NCBI RefSeq assembly: GCF_000341265.1
Contig: NZ_ANAE01000125.1
Span: 55,163-119,162, forward strand
DNA: 64,000 bases
Reading direction: 5' to 3'
Source: Nocardiopsis prasina DSM 43845
Lineage (GTDB): Bacteria > Actinomycetota > Actinomycetes > Streptosporangiales > Streptosporangiaceae
The translations under genes were made by a program, and so were the position numbers. This document shows, one piece after another, positions 36,576-44,947 of the stretch. Position 1 is the stretch's first letter. The number at the start of each line of letters is the position of its first letter. The notes beneath the pieces were generated by a model. It was not told where the DNA came from. It searched no databases and saw only the letters and a list, made by a program, of their open reading frames with translations.

Positions 36576-36847
36576 TTCGTGTGTCTCGGGTGCCCCCGGC
36601 CGAGGAGCCTACAGATTGACAGGTTTCGGCTCCGGAACGTGTCCGAGTGTCCAGGGTCAACGCGCATCCAGTACCGGTTAGATCTCGGTTGCGCACGATG
36701 GGGTGACGGTTGGGTCACGTGGTTTAAGCGACACTGAATGACCGGCATAAATCGGGCTAAACTCACCGCACCGAACAGCTAAAGGACAGCGGCCCTCGAA
36801 TGCCTTCCATTCGGGTGCCGCCAACCTCAGATGCGCAAGGAGCGCGC
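36576..36847 (+). promoter_or_regulatory. liv operon upstream region
   Basis: About 270 bp without a gene. A TAAACT box at 36758–36763 is the best -10 candidate (leader about 80 nt), with only a weak -35. A perfect TTGACA at 36616–36621 has no partner -10 at the right distance. Confidence 0.4.
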
Positions 36848-38416
36848 GTGCGCACACGCCTCGTGACCGTGTTGCTCGCCCTGATCACCGCATTCCTGGT
36901 GATCCCCGGGGCGGCGGCGACGGCAGACGAACAGGGCGGTGAGACGCTGCACGGTCAGATCGGTCAGCCGGACGACCGGGACCAGGGTGTCGAGGGCATC
37001 CTGATCACGGTCCTCCAGGGTGACGACGAGATCGATGCGGTGGAAACCGACTCTGATGGAATGTGGGAAGTGGAGTTGCCCGGACCGGGCGACTACCGCG
37101 TAGTGGTGGACCAGGAGTCCGTCCCCAGCGAGTTCGCCGTACGCGAGACGTCCCTCATGGCAGAGGGTGAGGCCCAGGTTGAGGTCGAGTCCGGCCAGCA
37201 GCGGCTGCTCCTCATCGGGTTGGAGAACCCGGGCGACTCCGCGGGCGGCCAGGACGAGAGCTCCCCCTCCCCGGACGCCGAGGCGACCGAGGACACGGAG
37301 GAGGACGCGGCCGCCGAGGACGAGTCCGTGGCGGTCGAGGGCGTCAGCGGCGGGTTCGGTGAGCGCTTCGCGCAGCTCACCGCGGCCGGTCTGCTGTTCG
37401 GCCTGGTCATCGCGATCTCCGCGATCGGCCTCTCACTGATCTTCGGTACGACGCAGGTCATCAACTTCTCGCACGGTGACATGGTCACCTTCGGCGCGAT
37501 GATGGCCCTGCTGTTCAGTACCGGCGCCGCGGGACTGGGCAACTCCCTGCTGGCGATCTTCGCCGGTCTGGGGATCGCCGTCCTGTTGGGCGCCTTCCTG
37601 GAGCACCGGCTCAACCGGACGACGCTGATCGTCCTCCAGTGGTCCTCGGTCTTCGGCGGTATCGCGCTGGCGACGCTCATGGGCGTGCTCGGGGACGACC
37701 TCGGCTGGCAGGTGCCGCTGTGGGCGGCGGCCGGTATCGCGGTGATCATGGGCGGTGTGCTGGGCAGCACGATGGAGCGCTATCTGTGGCGTCCGCTGCG
37801 CAGGCGCAACGTCGCCCTGATCCAGATGTTCATCGTCTCCATCGGCCTGGCCCTGGTCCTGCGGCACGTGCTGCTGGTGCTCTTCGGAGCCAACCGGCGC
37901 CGGTACGCCGGGTTCCAGGTGCAGGAGATGGTGCACTTCGGTCCGATCTCCATGCCCCCGCGCGACCTGGTGATCATGGCCGTCGCGATCGTGGTGCTGG
38001 TGCTCGTGGCCTGCATGCTCCAGTTCACCCGCATCGGCAAGGCGATGCGCGCGGTCTCGGACAACCGGGACCTCGCGGAGTCGTCGGGCATCGACGTCGA
38101 CCGGGTGACGCTGTACGTGTGGTTCCTCGGCGGCGGCCTGGCGTCCCTGGGCGGTGTGCTCTTCGGCCTGAACCAGGTCGTGGACTACGAGATGGGCTTC
38201 CGTCTGCTGCTGCTCATGTTCGCCGCGGTGATCCTGGGCGGCCTGGGTACGGCCTACGGCGCGATGGTCGGCGGCATCGCCGTGGGCTTGGTGGCGATGC
38301 TGTCCACCCTGTGGTTCCCCGCACAGCTCATGCAAGCGTGGGCTCTGGCCCTGATGATCCTCATGCTGCTGATCAGGCCCCAGGGCCTGCTCGGTCGGCG
38401 CGAGCGGGTCGGCTAG
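36848..38416 (+). CDS. livH: Branched-chain amino-acid ABC permease (LivH) with exported N-terminal domain
   Basis: A 522-residue permease about 230 residues longer than classical LivH. Residues 1–26 form a signal peptide, 33–123 a carboxypeptidase-regulatory-like beta sandwich (VEGILITVLQGDD, DGMWEVELPGPGDYRV), 130–165 an acidic linker, and from 170 on the LivH core (AISAIGLSLIFGTTQVINFSHG, GKAMRAVSDNRDLAESSGID, LGGLGTAYGAMVGG). GTG 36848 has AAGGAG 5–6 nt upstream; an ATG at 36800 would bury the signal peptide. First gene of the livHMGF operon; the extra domain may act outside the membrane, for instance near the binding protein. Confidence 0.9.
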   Translation: MRTRLVTVLLALITAFLVIPGAAATADEQGGETLHGQIGQPDDRDQGVEGILITVLQGDDEIDAVETDSDGMWEVELPGPGDYRVVVDQESVPSEFAVRETSLMAEGEAQVEVESGQQRLLLIGLENPGDSAGGQDESSPSPDAEATEDTEEDAAAEDESVAVEGVSGGFGERFAQLTAAGLLFGLVIAISAIGLSLIFGTTQVINFSHGDMVTFGAMMALLFSTGAAGLGNSLLAIFAGLGIAVLLGAFLEHRLNRTTLIVLQWSSVFGGIALATLMGVLGDDLGWQVPLWAAAGIAVIMGGVLGSTMERYLWRPLRRRNVALIQMFIVSIGLALVLRHVLLVLFGANRRRYAGFQVQEMVHFGPISMPPRDLVIMAVAIVVLVLVACMLQFTRIGKAMRAVSDNRDLAESSGIDVDRVTLYVWFLGGGLASLGGVLFGLNQVVDYEMGFRLLLLMFAAVILGGLGTAYGAMVGGIAVGLVAMLSTLWFPAQLMQAWALALMILMLLIRPQGLLGRRERVG

Positions 38417-38428
38417 GAGAGGTAGACG

Positions 38429-39430
38429 ATGGATATTTTCTTGATCCTCGCCGAGTCCGCCCGATCCGCGGTGGGACCGGTGGCCGCGATCTACGCGCTG
38501 GCCGCGATCGGCCTGAACATGCACTTCGGTTACGCGGGGTTGCTGAACTTCGGTCAGGTCGGCTTCATGCTGGTGGGCGCCTACGGCGTCGGTATCAGCG
38601 TCGCGGTGTTCGAGCTGCCGTTGCTGGTCGGGTTCCTGGTGGGCCTGGCCTGCGCGGTGGTGTTGGCGCTGTTGTTGGGTATCCCGACGCTCCGGTTGCG
38701 GGCGGACTACCTGTCGATCACGACGATCGCCGCGGCCGAGGTGCTGCGGCTGGTGTACCGGGCGGGCTTCGCCGAGCCGCTGACCAACGGTGTCTACGGG
38801 TTGCAGAACCTGTCCACGGAGTTCCGTCAGTGGAACGAGGCGCTGGGGTTGTTCGACCCGGCCGGCCGCTACGGGATCGGTTCGTTCTCGTTCAGCGGCA
38901 ACCACATGTGGATGATGACGGTGACGTGGGGTCTGGTGGCGCTGATGGCGGCGCTGACCTGGGCGCTGATCCACAGCCCGTGGGGCCGCGTGGTGAAGGG
39001 CATCCGCGAGGACGAGGACGCGGTGCGCAGCCTCGGCAAGAACGTCTTCGCGTACAAGATGCAGGCGCTGGTCCTGGGCGGCCTGATCGGTTCGCTGGCC
39101 GGTTGCATGATGGCGGTGCACCAGGGTGCGATCGCGCCGGACCAGTTCAAGCCGCAGGTGACGTTCTTCCTGTGGGTGATCCTGCTGCTGGGCGGTGCGG
39201 GCCGTGTCCTGGGTCCGATCGTCGGGTCGATGGTGTTCTGGTTCCTGATGAACTTCACGGACAAGCTGCTGCGCGGGTTGGGCAGTGAGGGTTACCTGCC
39301 GTTCCTGTCGGGTCCGGACTTCGGCGCCATCCAGCTGGCGTTCGTCGGTGTGCTGCTGGTGCTGCTGATCGTCTTCCGGCCGCAGGGCCTGATCGGTGAC
39401 CGCAAGGAGATGTTGATCAATGTCAAGTGA
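38429..39430 (+). CDS. livM: Branched-chain amino-acid ABC permease (LivM)
   Basis: A 333-residue second permease subunit. Family features are AAIGLNMHFGYAGLLNFGQVGFMLVGAYG near the N-terminus, LRLRADYLSITTIAAAE (as separate helices), the EAA-like loop GRVVKGIREDEDAVRSLGKN and the C-terminal FRPQGLIGDRKE. It starts 12 bp after livH with AGGAGAGG upstream and overlaps livG by 11 bp. It pairs with LivH to form the membrane channel for branched-chain or related amino acids. Confidence 0.95.
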   Translation: MDIFLILAESARSAVGPVAAIYALAAIGLNMHFGYAGLLNFGQVGFMLVGAYGVGISVAVFELPLLVGFLVGLACAVVLALLLGIPTLRLRADYLSITTIAAAEVLRLVYRAGFAEPLTNGVYGLQNLSTEFRQWNEALGLFDPAGRYGIGSFSFSGNHMWMMTVTWGLVALMAALTWALIHSPWGRVVKGIREDEDAVRSLGKNVFAYKMQALVLGGLIGSLAGCMMAVHQGAIAPDQFKPQVTFFLWVILLLGGAGRVLGPIVGSMVFWFLMNFTDKLLRGLGSEGYLPFLSGPDFGAIQLAFVGVLLVLLIVFRPQGLIGDRKEMLINVK

Positions 39431-40301
39431 CGAGGTGAACGCCTCCGGGGCGGATGTCGAGGTCGACCGGATGGCCGGGGCGGTCCCGGAGCCGGGTTCG
39501 GCCAAGCCGGATCCGATCCTGGTGGCTGACGGGGTGAAGCGTTCCTTCGGCGGTCTGACCGCCGTGGACGTGGAGCACCTGGAGGTGCAGCGGGGGACGA
39601 TCACGGCGCTGATCGGTCCGAACGGTGCGGGCAAGTCCACCCTGTTCAACCTGTTGACGGGGTTCGACCGGGTCGACGGCGGCCAGTGGTCGTTCGAGGG
39701 TCGCGGGATCAACGGTCGTCGGGGTCACCAGGTGGCCCGGGCCGGGATGGTGCGGACCTTCCAGCTGACCAAGGCGCTCACGCGGATGACGGTGCTCGAC
39801 AACATGTTGTTGGGCGCTCCGGGTCAGACGGGTGAGCGCATGGCGGGGGCGTTCCTGCGTCCGGTGTGGGGCCGCCAAGAGAAGGTCAACACCGAGAAGG
39901 CCCTGGACCTGTTGGAGCGGTTCAAGCTGATCGACAAGCGCCGGGACATGGCGGGCGCTCTGTCGGGTGGTCAGCGCAAGCTGTTGGAGATGGCTCGCGC
40001 GCTGATGACCGATCCGAGCATGATCATGTTGGACGAGCCGATGGCGGGTGTGAACCCGGCGTTGGTGCAGTCCCTGTTGCACCACATCACGTCGTTGCGT
40101 GACGAGGGCAAGACGGTCCTGTTCGTGGAGCACGACATGGACGTGATCATGGGCATCAGTGACTGGATCGTGGTGCTGGCCCAGGGCCAGGTGATCGCGG
40201 AGGGGCGTCCTTCGGACATCCGGTCCAACCAGCAGGTGATCGACGCCTACCTGGGTGCCCAGGAGGTCGAGGGTGAGACCCAGGGGAGTGGCGATGAGTG
40301 A
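39420..40301 (+). CDS. livG: Branched-chain amino-acid ABC ATPase (LivG)
   Basis: A 293-residue ATPase of the uptake transporter. It has Walker A GPNGAGKST, signature LSGGQRKLLEMARAL, Walker B MIMLDEPMAGVNP and the switch His in FVEHDMDVIM. A family-typical insert around QVARAGMVRTFQLTKAL is present. The first ~35 residues are an acidic extension absent from short LivG proteins. The start overlaps livM (AAGGAG upstream), and its end overlaps livF by 8 bp. Confidence 0.95.
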   Translation: MSSDEVNASGADVEVDRMAGAVPEPGSAKPDPILVADGVKRSFGGLTAVDVEHLEVQRGTITALIGPNGAGKSTLFNLLTGFDRVDGGQWSFEGRGINGRRGHQVARAGMVRTFQLTKALTRMTVLDNMLLGAPGQTGERMAGAFLRPVWGRQEKVNTEKALDLLERFKLIDKRRDMAGALSGGQRKLLEMARALMTDPSMIMLDEPMAGVNPALVQSLLHHITSLRDEGKTVLFVEHDMDVIMGISDWIVVLAQGQVIAEGRPSDIRSNQQVIDAYLGAQEVEGETQGSGDE

Positions 40302-41154
40302 GGGGAACGGCGGGGTCCGTCCGGAGCCGGAGGAGGTTCCGGAGGAGGCTGAGGAGGCCGCGGCCGTGCAGGAGCACCGCGAGGAGGTGCTGGAGCAGGC
40401 CCGGGCGGAGTCGCTCGAGGTGGGTGGTCCGGACGACTACCTGCTGTTGGCCCGGGACCTGGTGGCCGGCTACGTACCCGGGGTGAACATCCTGAACGGG
40501 TGCACGCTGACTCTCACCGAGGGTGAGGTCGTGGCGATCATCGGTCCGAACGGCGCGGGCAAGTCGACGCTGATCAAGACGATCTTCGGTCTGATCCCGG
40601 TGCGTGAGGGCGGTCTGACGCTGCGGGGTTCGAGCATCGCGGGGCTGGCGGCGCACTCGTTGGTGGAGCGGGGCGTGGGTTACGTCCCGCAGACGCGCAA
40701 CGTGTTCCCGTCCCTGACGATCGAGGAGAACCTCCAGATGGGGGCGTTCCTGCGGCCGAGGTCGTTCTCGGAGCGGTTCGAGGTGGTGGCGGGGTTGTTC
40801 CCGTTGCTCGCGGACCGGCGTCGGGCGAAGGCGGGTTCGCTGTCGGGTGGTCAGCGTCAGATGGTGGCCATGGGCCGGGCCCTGATGATGGACCCGTCGG
40901 TGCTGTTGCTGGACGAGCCGACCGCGGGGTTGTCGCCGATCTACCAGGAGGAGGTCTTCCAGCGGGTGAAGGAGGTCAACGCCGCCGGGGTCTCGGTCGT
41001 CATGGTCGAGCAGAACGCGCGGCGGTGTCTCCAGATCTGTGACCGCGGGTACGTGCTGGACCAGGGCCGGAACGCGTACACGGGGTCGGGTCGGGACCTG
41101 CTGAACGATCCGAACGTGATCGAGCTGTACCTGGGGACGCTCGCGAAGGGCTGA
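40294..41154 (+). CDS. livF: Branched-chain amino-acid ABC ATPase (LivF)
   Basis: A 286-residue second ATPase. Walker A GPNGAGKSTL, GVGYVPQTRNVFPSLTIEENL, signature LSGGQRQMVAMGRAL, Walker B LLLDEPTAGLSP and the C-terminal LGTLAKG are those of LivF. An acidic, probably helical extension of about 50 residues precedes the ATPase. In LivF the switch residue is usually Gln (VEQN), as here in VMVEQNARR. Last gene of the operon, followed by an intrinsic terminator. Confidence 0.95.
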   Translation: MSEGNGGVRPEPEEVPEEAEEAAAVQEHREEVLEQARAESLEVGGPDDYLLLARDLVAGYVPGVNILNGCTLTLTEGEVVAIIGPNGAGKSTLIKTIFGLIPVREGGLTLRGSSIAGLAAHSLVERGVGYVPQTRNVFPSLTIEENLQMGAFLRPRSFSERFEVVAGLFPLLADRRRAKAGSLSGGQRQMVAMGRALMMDPSVLLLDEPTAGLSPIYQEEVFQRVKEVNAAGVSVVMVEQNARRCLQICDRGYVLDQGRNAYTGSGRDLLNDPNVIELYLGTLAKG

Positions 41155-41167
41155 TCAGGGCGTGTGT

Positions 41168-41201
41168 GGGGGCGGGACCCGTCGCGGGTCCCGCCCCCTT
41201 T
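41168..41201 (+). terminator. liv operon terminator
   Basis: A perfect 13-bp stem (41168–41180 with 41186–41198), 5-nt loop, then TTT. It lies between convergent genes. Confidence 0.9.
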
Positions 41202-41244
41202 CGTGTGCCCGGTGTGTGCCGTGCCCGGTGCGGGGGGTGCGGGC

Positions 41245-42480
41245 TCAGTCGTTGGTGTACTCGACGTATTCGAGGATCTCGTAGCCGTCCTCGCCGAAGT
41301 GGAAGATCTCGAAGGTGGCGGAGGTGGGGTCGCCGTTGTCGTCGAGGTCGATGTTGCCGCTCATCCCCTGGTAGTCGATGGACCGGCCGTCGGCGAGGAG
41401 GTCGCGGCACTCCGCGAACGAGGTGCACTCGGTGCCTTCGGGGCGGGTGACCTCGGCGACGTGGTCCACGTACTGGGTGGGGTCGGTGGAGCCCGCGGAC
41501 TCGGCGGCCAGGGCGATGGTGGTGACGCAGTCGAAGATGTGCGGGGCGAACTGGAAGGCGTCGAGTTCGGGGTCGAAGGCGCGTAGGTCCTCGTTGAACT
41601 GGGGGTTGTCGGCGCTGGGGGCGACACCGGTGGTGCCGGTGACGGCGTTGGTGGAGGCGGCGCCGATGGTCGCCTCCAGGTCGGGGTCGTTGAGGCCGTC
41701 GGTGAGGTAGAACTGGCTCTCCGTGCCGCTCTCGATGAGGGCGGCCATGAGCTGGGTGCCCTCCTGGAAGGAGATGAGGGCGACGGCATCGGCCCCGGAG
41801 GTGACGGTGGAGCTGATGACGGCACCGAAGTTGGTGGCGTCGGGGTCGTACGTCTCGGTGAGGACGACGTTGACGCCGAGGGCGTTGAGTTCGGCCTCGA
41901 CGGCGTTGAGGTAGCCGTTGCCGTAGTCGTCGGCGCGGGCGATGACGGCGACGTCGAGGTGGCCGTCGTCGACGATGCGCTGGGAGAGGACGGGTCCGGC
42001 GAGGAGGTCGCTGGGGGCGGTGCGGAAGAAGTAGCCGTTGTCGTCGACGTTGGTGAGGTCGGGAGCGGTGCTGGAGCCGGAGCACTGGGCGATCCCGGCG
42101 CCCGTGACGGTGGCGTAGCTGGCCTGGGTCATCACGGAGGCGGCGGCGCCGATGACGGCGTTGACGTCGGCGGTGACGAGGTCGTTGGCGGCCTGGTTGG
42201 CCTGGGCGGCGTCTCCGGCCTCGTCCGCCACGACCGGCGGCGGGACGGTGGCGCCGAGGATGCCGCCCGCGTCGTTGATCTGGTCGATGGCGTAGTCGAC
42301 GGCGGCGGTTTGGGGTCGGCCGAGGAAGCTCAGGTTGCCGGTCTGCGGGTAGAGGAGGCCGAACGTGAAACCGGTGTCGTCCGCGGTCTCGTCTCCGAGG
42401 TCCAGGGCGCCGCAGGCGGTGAGGGCGAGGCTGACGGCGAGTGCTGCCGCTGGGAGGGCGAGGGCCCTGTGGGTGGGCAT
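41245..42480 (-). CDS. Branched-chain amino-acid-binding lipoprotein 1
   Basis: A 411-residue type I periplasmic-binding-fold protein (LivJ/Peripla_BP_6). Signal peptide with lipobox LTAC (Cys23). Landmarks are GLLYPQTGNLSFLGRPQ, AIDQINDAGGILG, NQAANDLVTADVNAVIGA, FFRTAPSD and ALISFQEG. It would capture the amino acid outside the cell and hand it to LivHM. It is strongly similar along its length to the next protein, a tandem paralog. It points back at the liv operon instead of being part of it. ATG 42480 chosen for the signal peptide; the ribosome site is weak. Confidence 0.92.
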   Translation of the reverse strand: MPTHRALALPAAALAVSLALTACGALDLGDETADDTGFTFGLLYPQTGNLSFLGRPQTAAVDYAIDQINDAGGILGATVPPPVVADEAGDAAQANQAANDLVTADVNAVIGAAASVMTQASYATVTGAGIAQCSGSSTAPDLTNVDDNGYFFRTAPSDLLAGPVLSQRIVDDGHLDVAVIARADDYGNGYLNAVEAELNALGVNVVLTETYDPDATNFGAVISSTVTSGADAVALISFQEGTQLMAALIESGTESQFYLTDGLNDPDLEATIGAASTNAVTGTTGVAPSADNPQFNEDLRAFDPELDAFQFAPHIFDCVTTIALAAESAGSTDPTQYVDHVAEVTRPEGTECTSFAECRDLLADGRSIDYQGMSGNIDLDDNGDPTSATFEIFHFGEDGYEILEYVEYTND

Positions 42481-42647
42481 GGCGTGGTCGTCCGTTCGAG
42501 TGGCGTGGTGCGTCCGGGGTTGGACGCGTGGGCGTCGGGCCCCGGTGCGTGCGGTGCCGCTGTGCGGCCGCCTGGCCCGTGTACGACGAGGCACGGCGCG
42601 CGGGGTGCGGCCGTGCCGGGGGTCTCGCGGTGGTCGTGTTCGGACGG

Positions 42648-42685
42648 GTCCGGGGGTGCGGGGCTGGTGCCCCGCACCCCCGGAC
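42648..42685 (-). terminator. Long hairpin between the binding-protein genes
   Basis: A perfect 16-bp GC stem (42648–42663 with 42670–42685) and 6-nt loop, downstream of the second binding-protein gene. Confidence 0.75.
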
Positions 42686-42710
42686 GGTTCGCGTGGTGTG
42701 TGGCGGACGG

Positions 42711-42751
42711 CGCCTCCGCCGGGGGTCGTGGTGACCCCCGGGCGGGAGGCG
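42711..42751 (-). terminator. Stop-proximal hairpin of binding-protein gene 2
   Basis: An interrupted long stem (42711–42717 with 42745–42751, inner gggggtc…gaccccc) immediately after the gene's stop. With the following hairpin it makes a double terminator, so the two paralogs are probably transcribed independently. Confidence 0.6.
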
Positions 42752-42764
42752 GTGTCATCCGTCG

Positions 42765-44018
42765 TTACTCGTCGACGGAGTACTCCTCGAAGCCGAGGGT
42801 CTCGTAGCCGTCGTCACCGAAGTGGAAGACCTCGAAGGTGGCGGAGGTGGGGTCGCCGTTGTCGTCGAAGTCGATGTTGCCGCTGGTGCCCTGGAAGTCG
42901 ATCTCCTCGCCGTCGTTGAGGAGGTCGCGGCACTCCTCGAAGCTGCCGCACTCGGTGCCGTCGGGACGGCTGATCTCGGGGAGGTGCTCGACGTAGTCGG
43001 CGGGCGAGACGGATCCGGCGGACTCGGCGGCCAGGGCGATCGCCGTGACGCAGTCGAAGACCTGCGGGGCGAACTGGAAGACGTCGAGCTCGGAGTCGAA
43101 GGCGCGCAGGCCCTCGTTGAACTCGGGGTTGTCCGCGCCGGGGGCGACGCCGGTGACGCCGGTGACGACGTCGGGGTCGTCCGAGTTGACGGTGTCGCCG
43201 AGCTCGGGGTCGTTGAGGCCGTCGGTGATGTAGAGCTGGTCGCCGGTGATGCCGGACTCGATGAGTTCGGCGATGACCTGGGCGCCCTCCTGGAAGGAGA
43301 TCAGGGCGACGGCGTCGGGGTCGGCGCTGGAGACGGAGTTGACGACGGAGTCGAAGTTGGTGGCGTCGGGGTCGTAGTTCTCGGTCGCGACCACGTTCGC
43401 GCCGAGGGCCTCGAGCTCGGCCTCCACGGCGCTGCGGTAGCCGTCGCCGTAGTCGTCGGCGCGGGCGACCACGGCGACGTCGAAGGCGCCGTCGTCGACC
43501 ATCTGGCGGGCCAGGACCGGTCCGGAGAGGAGGTCGCTGGGGGCGGTGCGGAAGAAGAAGCCGTTGTCGTCGATCTCGCTCAGGTCGGGCGCCGTGTTGG
43601 AGCCGGAGCACTGGACGATGCTGGCGGCGGTGACGGTGTCGTAGCTGGCCTGCGTCATGGCGGAGGCGGCGGCGCCGATGACGGCGTTGACGTCGGCGGA
43701 GACGAGGTCGTTGGCGGCCTGGTTGGCCTGGGCGGCGTCACCGGCCTCGTCCGCCTCGACGATGGCGGGGACGTCCGTGCCGAGGATGCCGCCGGCCTTG
43801 TTGATCTCGTCGATGGCGTACTTCGCGGCGGTGACCTGGGGCGGGCCCAGGAAGGCCAGGCTGCCGGTCTGGGGGTAGAGGATGCCGAAGGTGAACTCCT
43901 CGCCGGAGCCCTCTCCTCCGTCGGCGCTGTCGCCGCCGTCCCCGTTGCCACACGCGGTCAGTCCGAGCACGAGGGCCGCGGTTGCGGCAGTGAGGCTCAG
44001 GAACTTCTTGCTTGCCAT
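42765..44018 (-). CDS. Branched-chain amino-acid-binding lipoprotein 2
   Basis: A 417-residue paralog of the neighbouring binding protein, with lipobox LTAC (Cys23) followed by a Gly/Asp/Ser-rich linker. The core is GILYPQTGSLAFLGPPQ, AIDEINKAGGILG, NQAANDLVSADVNAVIGA and ALISFQEGAQVIAELIESG. Both copies have CSGS/CSGSNT and a paired C-terminal cysteine loop (GTECGSFEECRDLL). ATG 44018 chosen; a TTG at 44039 is the upstream alternative. Two binding proteins with one transporter suggests different specificities or conditions of use. Confidence 0.92.
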   Translation of the reverse strand: MASKKFLSLTAATAALVLGLTACGNGDGGDSADGGEGSGEEFTFGILYPQTGSLAFLGPPQVTAAKYAIDEINKAGGILGTDVPAIVEADEAGDAAQANQAANDLVSADVNAVIGAAASAMTQASYDTVTAASIVQCSGSNTAPDLSEIDDNGFFFRTAPSDLLSGPVLARQMVDDGAFDVAVVARADDYGDGYRSAVEAELEALGANVVATENYDPDATNFDSVVNSVSSADPDAVALISFQEGAQVIAELIESGITGDQLYITDGLNDPELGDTVNSDDPDVVTGVTGVAPGADNPEFNEGLRAFDSELDVFQFAPQVFDCVTAIALAAESAGSVSPADYVEHLPEISRPDGTECGSFEECRDLLNDGEEIDFQGTSGNIDFDDNGDPTSATFEVFHFGDDGYETLGFEEYSVDE

Positions 44019-44404
44019 GTTCGTGGTCACTCCGTTCAACCGGCTGATCTTGCGCAGCCGTGCCGATAGCTCTGTTGCGTCCTGTTGCCCGTTATGTGTG
44101 GCATGACTTAATCAGGAGCGTTAGCGGAGCTTAATCCGGTATCGGGTTCCGGCGGAAGCAGCGGGGAGCGGTTGCGTCTCAGTCGCCTTCTGCTCGTTAT
44201 GACTCTGTAGCCGTGTGGCCGGGCGTGACTGGACGGATGCATGGTGTGGTGGGGGGATGTGATGACTGGTTGTCGTGGTGTGAGGGCGTGGGGTGCCGGT
44301 TCGTCCAGTGTTCGGAGTGACGGGGGCCGTCGTTAGCCGGGCTTCATCCCCGGTGGCGGGTGTCCAACGGCGGGGCGCGGGGGCGCCCCGCCGTCCGGGC
44401 TTCT
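44019..44404 (-). promoter_or_regulatory. Upstream region of binding-protein gene 2
   Basis: About 385 bp without a gene. The heptamer CTTAATC is repeated at 44107–44113 and 44130–44136 (23 bp apart), about 90 bp upstream of the start, and could be an operator. The right end holds the thioesterase terminator. Confidence 0.4.
44367..44394 (-). terminator. Thioesterase terminator hairpin
   Basis: A perfect 12-bp stem (44367–44378 with 44383–44394), GGGG loop, just past the thioesterase stop. Confidence 0.7.
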
Positions 44405-44830
44405 CTACTGGGGGGCGTCGCGCAGCATGCAGGTCAGACGCGAGGTGCAGACCTTCCGGCCCCGGTCGTCGGTGATGGTGATGTCCCAGGTGGCGAGGGT
44501 GCGGCCCAGGTGGACCGGGGTGGCCACCCCGGTGACGTGCCCCTCGGTGGCGGACCGGTGGTGGGTCGCGTTGATCTCGATGCCCACGGCGACGCGGCCG
44601 AACCCCTGTGCGTGGAGGGTGGAGCCGATCGATCCCAGGGACTCGGCGAGCACACACGAGGCGCCGCCGTGCAGCAGCCCGAAGGGCTGGCGGTTGCCCT
44701 CGACCGGCATGCGGCCCACGACGCGCTCGGCGGAGGCCTCGGTGATCTCGATGCCCATGCTCTGGCCCAGGCCGCCGGAGAGCGCCCCGGAGTCCATGAG
44801 TTCGCGCAGGCCCTCGGCGTCTGTGGTCAT
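44405..44830 (-). CDS. Hotdog-fold thioesterase (PaaI/YbdB-like)
   Basis: A 141-residue single hotdog domain. The family motif is NRQPFGLLHGGASCVLAESL, with the HGG loop and downstream Glu of PaaI-type acyl-CoA thioesterases, followed by GIEINATHHRSA. It probably hydrolyses an aromatic or short acyl-CoA. ATG 44830 has GGAAGG 7–8 nt upstream. Divergent from polA with a shared 117-bp control region; the same pairing is common in actinomycete genomes. Confidence 0.88.
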   Translation of the reverse strand: MTTDAEGLRELMDSGALSGGLGQSMGIEITEASAERVVGRMPVEGNRQPFGLLHGGASCVLAESLGSIGSTLHAQGFGRVAVGIEINATHHRSATEGHVTGVATPVHLGRTLATWDITITDDRGRKVCTSRLTCMLRDAPQ

Positions 44831-44934
44831 GGTGTTGCCTTCCGATCCGGTCAGGTGGCCCCGTAACCGGTCGAACCGACCGGTGCGGGGAGGTGTTCCC
44901 GTGGTGATGGCCGCGGGCTGTCCGTAGCGCATCC

Positions 44935-44940
44935 TAGGAT
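44935..44940 (+). promoter_or_regulatory. -10 box for leaderless polA
   Basis: TAGGAT ends 7 nt before GTG 44948. Confidence 0.5.
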
Positions 44941-44947
44941 TCGTTCT

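Noticed and set aside
36800..36847. ATG start 16 codons upstream for LivH.
   Set aside because: It would place extra residues before the signal peptide; GTG 36848 has AAGGAG at the right distance.
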